The notes under the pieces were generated by a model. It made no database searches and was not told where the DNA came from. It worked only from the letters and a program-made list of their open reading frames with translations. This document shows positions 1-5,940 of a stretch of 6,959 bases of DNA, one piece after another. The stretch lies in contig CALRCC010000029.1 in NCBI GenBank assembly GCA_943354465.1, forward strand, positions 1 through 6,959, in the 5' to 3' direction. Made by a program: the position numbers and the translations under genes. Numbering within the stretch: position 1 is the stretch's first letter; every line of letters starts with the position of its first letter. The stretch is from Candidatus Ryanbacteria bacterium (GTDB lineage: Bacteria; Patescibacteriota; Minisyncoccia; Ryanbacterales; GWA2-47-10b).

Positions 1-1448
1 AGTACTATAGGATCGGCCATATTGAGAAATACAGCTTTGCCAAGACGAGATGCTTCATCAAGATATGCAGAGAAAAGAACGATAGCGGCAAGACCTGCAG
101 AAGCGATCGCATATCCTTTTGTGATTGCTTTGGTTGTGTTTCCGACCGCATCTAGTGGATCTGTATTTGCGCGAACTGACGCTGGAAGTCCCGCCATCTC
201 GGCGATACCGCCAGCGTTGTCAGTGATTGGGCCAAACGCATCAATGGTAATAATAATACCAGCGAGCGATACCATGCTAAACGCGGCGATTGCTATACCG
301 TAAAGATCAGCGAGTGCGTAAGCACCAAGCATCCCAGCAACAATGATAATTATCGGCACAAAAGTTGCCTCGAGTCCTACAGAAAGTCCGATGATGACAT
401 TGGTGCCATGTCCTGATTCTGATGCTTTTGCGATTGATTTAACCGGACGGAATTTTTTTGATGTGTAATATTCGGTGACGATAACCATCGCGAGAGCTAC
501 GACTATACCAATGGCGGCGGAATAAAACATATCACCTGCGTTGCTTGTAAAAAGTAGGCGAGTGACAGGTATAAAGAATATAGCGGTCAAGATTGAAGTC
601 GCGATCAGCGATCTGTAGAGCCCTTGCATTATGGTTGCCTCATTTTTAATTTTGGCAAAGAAAAAGCCAATGATAGATGCGATAAGTGCCGCACCACCCA
701 AGACGAGCGGATAAACTTGCAGTGCCCGATCTCCAGACGCGAGAAGTAGCACGGCTACAAGAGTTACGGCGTATGTCTCAAAAAGATCAGCCGCCATACC
801 TGCACAGTCACCTACATTGTCGCCAACATTGTCTGCGATAACAGCTGGATTGCGAGGGTCGTCTTCAGGGATACCAAGCTCTATTTTACCTACGAGATCA
901 GCGCCGACGTCAGCGCCTTTCGTAAAAATACCGCCACCTAATCGCGCGAATACTGATATCAGAGATCCGCCGAATCCAAGTCCGATGAGAGCGTCAGTAA
1001 GATGCGCTGTGCCTGCATATGCGGAGTAAAAAATGGTTACCGACAATAGTGCGAGCCCAGCTACTAAAAATCCTGTGACGGCACCACCTTTAAAGGCGAC
1101 ATCAAATGCTTGCTTGATACCGTGTCTTGCGGCTTCGGCAGTACGAACATTTGCCATGACGGCTGTCTGCATGCCGATAAATCCAGCGAAAGCAGAAAAT
1201 ATCGCACCAACCATAAATCCAAGAGCGGCATGTACCGAATAGATTATCGCGAGTACCACAAATAGTATCGAAGCCACGATTCCTACCGTGTAGTATTGGC
1301 GCTTGAGAAAGGCGTATGACCCTTCACGGATTGCGGTTGCTATCTCGCGCATACTCTCGTTGCCATCTGGCAGTTTGGCGATTATTTGGCGAAGCCAAAA
1401 CGCGAACGCTATTGAGATGAGACTTGTGATGACGGCAAATGTAATCAT
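1..1448 (-). CDS. hppA: Membrane-bound proton-pumping pyrophosphatase, K+-independent type (C-terminus cut by window edge)
   Basis: Hydrolyses pyrophosphate in the cytoplasm and uses the energy to pump protons across the inner membrane. The ATG at 1448 is the first after an in-frame TAA (1463-1461). The frame then stays open to the window edge, giving 482 complete residues of a family usually about 660-720 long. Visible motifs: the substrate-binding loop GGGIFTKGADVGADLVGK (171-188), then IPEDDPRNP (193-201), then ADNVGDNVGDCAGM (205-218) with its Mg-PPi-binding aspartates, then DAFGPITDNAGGIAEMAG (403-420). Most of the rest is hydrophobic helix. GNTTKAITKGYAI (436-448) has Lys440 and Thr443 where K+-dependent enzymes have Ala and Gly/Ala; in this family that marks K+-independent H+ pumps. 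Glu360 (GLEATFVP) fits the shifted helix-6 glutamate of that subclass. The last cluster of catalytic Asp/Lys residues lies outside the window. The gene follows nusA by 19 bases with no terminator between them, so it is probably co-transcribed. Family assignment is very secure. Confidence 0.97.
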   Translation of the reverse strand, partial: MITFAVITSLISIAFAFWLRQIIAKLPDGNESMREIATAIREGSYAFLKRQYYTVGIVASILFVVLAIIYSVHAALGFMVGAIFSAFAGFIGMQTAVMANVRTAEAARHGIKQAFDVAFKGGAVTGFLVAGLALLSVTIFYSAYAGTAHLTDALIGLGFGGSLISVFARLGGGIFTKGADVGADLVGKIELGIPEDDPRNPAVIADNVGDNVGDCAGMAADLFETYAVTLVAVLLLASGDRALQVYPLVLGGAALIASIIGFFFAKIKNEATIMQGLYRSLIATSILTAIFFIPVTRLLFTSNAGDMFYSAAIGIVVALAMVIVTEYYTSKKFRPVKSIAKASESGHGTNVIIGLSVGLEATFVPIIIIVAGMLGAYALADLYGIAIAAFSMVSLAGIIITIDAFGPITDNAGGIAEMAGLPASVRANTDPLDAVGNTTKAITKGYAIASAGLAAIVLFSAYLDEASRLGKAVFLNMADPIV

Positions 1449-1467
1449 ATATATAGTAAGTTAGTAA

Positions 1468-2643
1468 TTATTCGGTTGTTTCTTTTGGCTCTGTATCTGT
1501 ATCATTTGCTTCGCGTCCTTCACGCGTCGCTATGTCAATTTTCCAGCTTGTAAGTTTTGCGGCAAGTCGTACATTTTGCCCGTTTCTACCTATGGCGAGC
1601 GAAAGCTGTGAATCATCAACGAGTACGGTCGCTGTATGCGAGTCTTCATCTAGCGTTACTTCAAGCACTTTCGCTGGCGAGAGCGCGTGAGCGATAAATT
1701 TAGTCGGATCGTCTGACCATTCAATAATGTCTATCTTCTCACCACCAAGTTCGGCGATTACAGTTCCAACTCGCACGCCTTTTTGGCCAACCAGTGAGCC
1801 CACAGGATCAATATTTTGATCATGCGAGATAACTGCGATTTTTGATCTAGACCCCGCTTCGCGTGCGACGCCTTTGATCTCAACTACGCCCTGACTGATT
1901 TCTGGTACTTCTATCTCAAAAAGCTTGCCTACAAAGCGAGGGTGCGAGCGCGATAGGTACATTAGCGGTATTCGCGCCTGTCGTTCGCTCATCAGCAAAA
2001 GCCCTTTGATGCGCTCGCCTATGCGATAGCGCTCATGTTGCACTTGCTCTTCAGCTGGCAATAGCGCGGTTGTGCGCCCAAGATCAAGATAAACATTGCG
2101 TCCTTCAACTCGCTGTACGAGCCCGCTGACGACCTCACCTTGCTTTTCTTTAAATTCCTCGTAGATCGCCTCGCGCTCGGCTTCGCGAATCCGTTGGATT
2201 ATTACTTGTTTTGCTGTTTGTGCGGCTATTCGGCCATAGTCTGCGTGCGTTTCAAGCGGTGAGACAAGCTCTTCGCCCAATGCGACATCTTCTTTGATTT
2301 TACGTGCCTCACTTACCATTATATGGCGCTCTGGGTTAAAGCGTACGCGCTTTTGGTCTCCTTCAGCTTCTTCTTCTCGTTTATGACTGTCAGTAGCTTC
2401 TTCTGCGGCTACTTCTTCTTCTGATTTGAGCATTGATTCATCAACTACTATTTTCACTTGAGAAAATGATATTCCGCCCGAATCAAGATCAAAAATAGCG
2501 CGCACAATTTGCCCGCGTTTGCCGTAATCACGCTTGTAAGCTGCCGCCAAGGCAAGCTCAATAGTTTCTACGACCTTATCTTTTGATATGCCTTTCTCTT
2601 CTGCGAGCTCTTCTAGTGCTGCTTTGATGATCTTGAGATCCAT
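1468..2643 (-). CDS. nusA: Transcription elongation/termination factor NusA
   Basis: Binds RNA polymerase and nascent RNA, promotes pausing and intrinsic termination, and serves antitermination complexes. It has 391 residues, close to the short NusA of Gram-positive bacteria, and lacks the C-terminal acidic repeats of the E. coli protein. Domain order: N-terminal RNAP-binding domain (about 1-165, including EELAEEKGI and ALAAAYKRDYG), S1 domain (about 168-225, GEVVSGLVQRVEGRNVYLDLG), then two KH domains. The first KH carries DPVGSLVGQKGVRV with GQKG at 286-289; the second carries LSLAIGRNGQNVRLAAKL with GRNG at 352-355. Residues 73-99 form a charged, Glu-rich stretch that looks like an insertion in the N domain. 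The C-terminal tail (about 375-391) is hydrophilic and acidic. An in-frame TAA at 2649-2647 fixes the start at 2643. There is no Shine-Dalgarno sequence, only an A-rich leader. The usual neighbours rimP and infB are absent; hppA follows instead. The leader holds a candidate attenuator. Confidence 0.97.
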   Translation of the reverse strand: MDLKIIKAALEELAEEKGISKDKVVETIELALAAAYKRDYGKRGQIVRAIFDLDSGGISFSQVKIVVDESMLKSEEEVAAEEATDSHKREEEAEGDQKRVRFNPERHIMVSEARKIKEDVALGEELVSPLETHADYGRIAAQTAKQVIIQRIREAEREAIYEEFKEKQGEVVSGLVQRVEGRNVYLDLGRTTALLPAEEQVQHERYRIGERIKGLLLMSERQARIPLMYLSRSHPRFVGKLFEIEVPEISQGVVEIKGVAREAGSRSKIAVISHDQNIDPVGSLVGQKGVRVGTVIAELGGEKIDIIEWSDDPTKFIAHALSPAKVLEVTLDEDSHTATVLVDDSQLSLAIGRNGQNVRLAAKLTSWKIDIATREGREANDTDTEPKETTE

Positions 2644-2665
2644 AGATTATAGTGTTTTTTTTGAT

Positions 2666-2693
2666 AAAAAATGGCCCGTTTCAGACGGACCAT
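2666..2693 (-). terminator. Intrinsic-terminator-like hairpin in the nusA leader (candidate attenuator)
   Basis: Read on the minus strand, ATGGTCCGT (2693-2685), a 5-base loop CTGAA (2684-2680) and ACGGGCCAT (2679-2671) form a 9-bp stem. It is fully paired in RNA, with one G-U pair. Six U follow (2671-2666, the first being the last paired base), then A. In the plus direction no T-run follows, so the element points only towards nusA. It lies between the predicted nusA promoter and the nusA ATG, with 22 bases between the end of the U-run and the start codon. No minus-strand gene lies upstream in the window that it could end, apart from transcripts running antisense to the kinase gene. I therefore read it as a leader attenuator for nusA-hppA. 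The structure is seen directly; the regulatory role is inferred. Confidence 0.72.
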
Positions 2694-2717
2694 CGATACA
2701 ATCACAATGACTCTTCT

Positions 2718-2745
2718 ATTATATCAGTATTTTTACCTCAGTCAA
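2718..2745 (-). promoter_or_regulatory. Strong sigma70-type promoter for nusA-hppA
   Basis: On the minus strand, TTGACT (2745-2740) is separated by 16 bases from TATAAT (2723-2718), which is preceded by TGA and so makes an extended -10 (TGATATAAT). This matches the consensus at 11 of 12 hexamer positions. Transcription would start near 2711 and give a leader of roughly 68 bases before the nusA ATG, containing the whole terminator-like hairpin. Confidence 0.85.
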
Positions 2746-2770
2746 CCCCCATCGGGCGACTCGGTTTCCC

Positions 2771-2821
2771 ACTAGTTTTTAGCTGGTTATATGGTAAATA
2801 GTGTATACTAAAAACACTAGT
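2771..2821. repeat. Imperfect inverted repeat flanking the kinase promoter region (possible operator)
   Basis: ACTAGTTTTTAG (2771-2782) is matched in reverse complement by CTAAAAACACTAGT (2808-2821). The arms are identical except for a 2-base insertion in the right arm. The 25-base interval between them, together with the edge of the right arm, contains the likely -10 of the kinase operon. Such symmetry could bind a dimeric regulator, but no DNA-binding regulator is encoded in the window. It could also be chance in AT-rich sequence. Confidence 0.4.
2804..2809 (+). promoter_or_regulatory. Candidate -10 box of the kinase-pil operon
   Basis: TATACT (2804-2809) lies 16 bases before the kinase ATG and would place the transcript start near 2816, leaving a very short leader of about 10 bases. 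No good -35 hexamer is found at the expected distance: the candidates around 2779-2787 match poorly. The promoter may be weak, activator-dependent or misassigned. Confidence 0.4.
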
Positions 2822-2825
2822 TCTT

Positions 2826-3779
2826 ATGAATACTTTCCATATAATCTCACAATGTCGTAAATACAATGTATCGCTGTGGTCGTGCCCACCATTTTTGTTT
2901 ATTGTCATGGGCGCGATAAATATCGCCGGCATGTTCACTACATCTGTGGTTGCGCAGAGGTTCTCTGATGATCCGGCAATGGTTATTATCGCCGTATCAA
3001 TGATGGCGGCGTTTCTTTTTGTCGTTGGCAACACCGTAGTCACATCATTTCAGCGTCTTGCTGATGCGTCGCGCATCAAATCAGAATTCGTCAATATAGT
3101 CTCGCATCAGCTTCGCTCGCCGTTATCAGTCATCAAGTGGCAGTTGGAGCTAATGCTTGATCAGACAAAGGTGGTCCCCGCAGACTCCATGGTCACGATG
3201 GGTACTATCAGGCTTCAAAATGAGCGTATGATTGCGCTCGTCAATGATTTGCTGGAAGTAAATCGTATTGAAGATGATCGTGTCATATTGCGTCCTACAA
3301 AAATTATGCTCGATAGTTTTGTTGAGCAACTTGTCAACGGATACAAGCCATTTGCGGAGCAGGCAAAAGATAAGCTGTCTTTTATCTGCGAGGCGCGTCC
3401 TCTAGTAGTATTCGTCGATGACGCGAAACTACGCTGGGTGACCGAAAACCTGCTTGATAACGCGATAAGATATACCAAAGCAGGGGGCGAGGTGACGATA
3501 AAAGTATTACGCGCCAAAAATAAAGCGCGCGTTGAGGTAACTGATTCTGGCATCGGTATCCCAGCGACAGATCAGGCGATGATTTTTCAAAAATTTTTCA
3601 GATCAGAAAACGCACTGTTGGTCAGAGCAGAAGGTACTGGTCTCGGCTTATATCTGGTAAAATCATTGATAGTGGCTATGGGTGGCAGTGTAGGGTTTGC
3701 CTCTATGGAAGGCAAAGGGTCGACATTCTGGTATACATTTCCGCTTGTAGATAGCGGAACGACAGTCCAGAAAAAATAA
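2826..3779 (+). CDS. Membrane-anchored sensor histidine kinase (two TM helices, HisKA + HATPase_c)
   Basis: Autophosphorylates on a histidine and passes the phosphate to a receiver protein, most likely the one encoded 24 bases downstream. It has 317 residues. Two hydrophobic helices (about 21-43 and 50-74) are joined by a very short loop, so there is no extracellular or PAS/GAF sensor domain and the signal may be sensed within the membrane. HisKA follows: the H-box is SHQLRSPL with His94. HATPase_c shows the N-box ENLLDNAIRYT (Asn208, Asn212), the G1 box DSGIGIP (240-246), the F-box FQKFFR (254-259) and the G2 box GTGLGLY (270-276), so ATP binding looks intact. The acidic residue that normally follows the phospho-histidine is Gln95, and the usual Thr/Asn four residues after the histidine is Ser98. 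The ATG at 2826 is the first after an in-frame TAG (2799-2801); the next Met (28) would cut into the first helix. No Shine-Dalgarno sequence. The signal is unknown. Confidence 0.93.
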   Translation: MNTFHIISQCRKYNVSLWSCPPFLFIVMGAINIAGMFTTSVVAQRFSDDPAMVIIAVSMMAAFLFVVGNTVVTSFQRLADASRIKSEFVNIVSHQLRSPLSVIKWQLELMLDQTKVVPADSMVTMGTIRLQNERMIALVNDLLEVNRIEDDRVILRPTKIMLDSFVEQLVNGYKPFAEQAKDKLSFICEARPLVVFVDDAKLRWVTENLLDNAIRYTKAGGEVTIKVLRAKNKARVEVTDSGIGIPATDQAMIFQKFFRSENALLVRAEGTGLGLYLVKSLIVAMGGSVGFASMEGKGSTFWYTFPLVDSGTTVQKK

Positions 3780-3803
3780 TTACAAAAAATAAAAATATAT
3801 AGT

Positions 3804-4169
3804 ATGAAAAAACTTCTTATTATTGAAGACGAGGCAGCTCTCCAAGACGCGCTTCAGAAAACATTCACCGCTGAAGGATACGAAGTATCGCAGGCGTTTG
3901 ATGGCGAAGAAGGCATAAAGCTCGCAAAAGAAAAAATCCCAGATATGATTTTACTTGATCTTATCTTGCCTAAAAAGCACGGCTTTGAGGTATTGCAAGA
4001 TATAAAGGCAGACGATAGTCTCAAAAATATTCCAGTATTGGTGTTGACCAATCTTGAAGAAAGCACTGAAGTTATGAAGGCGATTGAGCTTGGCGCGCGC
4101 GGATATTTGATCAAGGCGAATTATGCTCTCAAAGAAGTTCTTGCAAAGGTAAAAGATATCCTCGGATAA
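3804..4169 (+). CDS. Stand-alone CheY-like response regulator receiver
   Basis: A single receiver domain of 121 residues with no DNA-binding or enzymatic output, so its phosphorylated form presumably acts by binding another protein. All key positions are present: acidic pair Glu8-Asp9 (LLIIEDE), phospho-acceptor Asp52 (ILLDLILP), switch Thr82 (VLVLTNL), aromatic Tyr101 and Lys104 (GYLIKAN). The chain ends just after the last helix. The gene lies between the kinase and pilB with gaps of 24 and 13 bases, which makes that kinase the likely phosphodonor and the pilus machinery a plausible target, by analogy with the PilG/PilH receivers of other twitching bacteria. It is in the same reading frame as the kinase, separated by one TAA and eight sense codons. 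No Shine-Dalgarno sequence precedes the ATG, only an A/T run. Confidence 0.94.
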   Translation: MKKLLIIEDEAALQDALQKTFTAEGYEVSQAFDGEEGIKLAKEKIPDMILLDLILPKKHGFEVLQDIKADDSLKNIPVLVLTNLEESTEVMKAIELGARGYLIKANYALKEVLAKVKDILG

Positions 4170-4182
4170 ATATTTTTAAAGA

Positions 4183-5937
4183 ATGAAGATTGACCCAGGG
4201 CAACTCAAGGCGTTTCTGCTTGATTCGGGGCTTATCTCCGAAAAAGATATTGACACGGCCATTAAAAAGGCCAGTGAGCAAGGCTTGCGCCCCGGGGATG
4301 TCTTGGTAGCCCAAGGAAAAATTATTCAAAAAGATATTGAGCGAGTATACGGGCATATACTCGGTATTCCATTTGTAAGTCTTGAGGGTGAAAATATTGA
4401 TCCATCTGTGTTGCAGATGGTGCCAGAGCCAATCGCGCGCGCGCACAATGTAGTCGCGTACAAAAAAACTGCGAAAGATCTGGAGGTGGCGATGCTTGAC
4501 CCTGAAGATTTGGAAACTATTGAGTTCATGCACAAAAAAACAGGACTCATCATCAAGCCACGCATGACCAATGAGGGCTCAATGAAATATCTTTTGGCGC
4601 TATACCAAAAGAGTCTTGAAGCGGAGTTTGGCGAGATCATCAAAGGCGAGTCTGGCGGATTTACAACCAGTGCCGCGTCTACAGGAGAGGCGGGCGATAC
4701 AGGAGAAGACCTTCAAAAGGTGGCGCAAGAATTGCCAATCATCAAGATAGTAGACACTCTCATTCGCCACGCCATTTTACAAAAAGCGTCAGATATTCAC
4801 ATCGAGCCTCTTGAACGCGAGCTTGTGGTGCGTTATCGCATAGACGGAATATTGCGCGATGCGATGGTATTACCCAAAAAAATAGCATCAGCCGTTATAG
4901 CTAGAATCAAGGTGCTATCCAGCCTAAAGCTCGATGAAAAGCGTCTTCCGCAAGATGGCCGTTTTAAGATCGAGTCTCCTGAATACAAGTTCTCAACTCG
5001 TGTATCTATACTTCCGGTTTATGATGGCGAAAAAGTAGTTATGCGTCTTTTGCCTGAAAACACGCACTCGTTTACGCTTGAATCGCTTGGTTTCCATGGA
5101 GAAAGTCTTGAGCTTTTGCATCAAAATATAAAAAAATCAGTCGGTATGATCTTGGCGACAGGTCCTACTGGTTCAGGTAAGACTACGACTCTTTATACTT
5201 TGATGGATTTGGTCAATACTCCCGATGTAAATATTTCTACTATTGAAGATCCTATTGAATATCGTATGCCCCGTATCAATCAGACGCAGGTGCGCCCTGA
5301 CATCGGGTTTTCATTTGCAAACGGTTTACGCAGTCTTTTGCGCCAAGACCCCGATATTTTGATGATAGGTGAAATCCGCGATTCAGAGACAGCTGGCCTT
5401 GCTATCAATGCTGCGCTCACAGGGCATCTTGTACTTTCAACATTGCATACAAATTCAGCGGCAGGCGCGCTTCCGCGTCTTATTGATCTTGGCGTAGAGC
5501 CGTTTTTAATCGCGTCTACAGTCAATGTGATCGTCGCTCAACGATTGGTGCGTACTCTTTACAAATCAAGAGAAGAATATCATATGAACAAAGATCAAGT
5601 AGCCCAGCTAGGCAAATTGGTAGATCTTGATCGTATGCTCAAATTTTTGCGCGATGAAAAGATAGTTCCTCCAAATGCGACTATGGAAGAAGTGCCGTTT
5701 TATAAACCAGTTCCCTCGCCAGAAGCGCCAGATGGTTATCAGGGTCGTATTGGCGTGCATGAGGTTATGGTGGTGACGCCCGTGATGCGCGAGATGGTGA
5801 TCAAAGGTGTCAGCGCTGGCGAGCTTGATACTATGGCGCGCAAGTCAGGTATGATGAGTATGCTCGAAGACGGTATTTTTAAATCAACGCAAGGCATCAC
5901 AACGGTCGAAGAAGTATTGCGAGTGACTCAAGAATAA
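4183..5937 (+). CDS. pilB: Type IV pilus assembly ATPase PilB (GspE/PulE family)
   Basis: Hexameric cytoplasmic ATPase that powers pilin polymerisation through the platform protein PilC. It has 584 residues, normal for the family. The N-terminal part (about 1-150) resembles the MshEN/GspE_N domain, with the second half-motif RPGDVLVAQGKI (36-47) better kept than the first. A low-complexity linker (about 155-178, Gly/Ser/Thr-rich) leads to the second N domain (from about 184). ATPase motifs: Walker A GPTGSGKT (327-334), Asp box STIEDPIEY (352-360), Walker B DPDILMIGEIRD (389-400), His box TGHLVLSTLHTN (413-424), then VAQRLVRTLY (451-460) and GYQGRIGVHEVM (518-529). The two CxxC pairs usually found between the last two motifs are absent, and the whole protein has no cysteine. 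An in-frame TAA at 4177-4179 fixes the start. It follows the receiver gene by 13 bases and precedes pilC by 3. PilB is chosen over GspE because of the adjoining pilC and the lack of secretion genes, but these families overlap. Confidence 0.95.
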   Translation: MKIDPGQLKAFLLDSGLISEKDIDTAIKKASEQGLRPGDVLVAQGKIIQKDIERVYGHILGIPFVSLEGENIDPSVLQMVPEPIARAHNVVAYKKTAKDLEVAMLDPEDLETIEFMHKKTGLIIKPRMTNEGSMKYLLALYQKSLEAEFGEIIKGESGGFTTSAASTGEAGDTGEDLQKVAQELPIIKIVDTLIRHAILQKASDIHIEPLERELVVRYRIDGILRDAMVLPKKIASAVIARIKVLSSLKLDEKRLPQDGRFKIESPEYKFSTRVSILPVYDGEKVVMRLLPENTHSFTLESLGFHGESLELLHQNIKKSVGMILATGPTGSGKTTTLYTLMDLVNTPDVNISTIEDPIEYRMPRINQTQVRPDIGFSFANGLRSLLRQDPDILMIGEIRDSETAGLAINAALTGHLVLSTLHTNSAAGALPRLIDLGVEPFLIASTVNVIVAQRLVRTLYKSREEYHMNKDQVAQLGKLVDLDRMLKFLRDEKIVPPNATMEEVPFYKPVPSPEAPDGYQGRIGVHEVMVVTPVMREMVIKGVSAGELDTMARKSGMMSMLEDGIFKSTQGITTVEEVLRVTQE

Positions 5938-5940
5938 TCA

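Noticed and set aside
22..1242. Three plus-strand open frames (22-303, 817-1029, 1033-1242)
   Set aside because: They lie opposite hppA, whose minus-strand frame carries unmistakable pyrophosphatase motifs across the whole stretch. Their translations are low-complexity Ala/Ser/Pro/Thr-rich mirrors with no family resemblance.
2646..2651. Perfect TATAAT on the minus strand just before the nusA ATG
   Set aside because: It lies only 2 bases from the start codon, so transcription would begin inside the gene after the ATG. No -35 sits at the right distance, where the U-run and hairpin are found. The promoter at 2718-2745 is far better placed.
2644..2711. Riboswitch or T-box in the nusA leader
   Set aside because: The leader is only about 68 bases and shows one simple hairpin, with no conserved aptamer core that I can recognise.
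2738..3043. Minus-strand open frame across the intergenic region and the kinase start
   Set aside because: It would overlap the nusA promoter and run antisense to the kinase membrane helices; its translation shows no recognisable domain.
4434..4443. GCGCGC-type runs, repeated many times in the window
   Set aside because: They come from common GCG and CGC codons in Ala/Arg-rich segments, have no regular spacing, and do not form an array.
3215..4643. Minus-strand open frames opposite the kinase, receiver and pilB (3215-3553, 3854-4114, 4129-4533, 4326-4643)
   Set aside because: All are shadows of plus-strand genes with full sets of family motifs; none has a plausible start context or domain.
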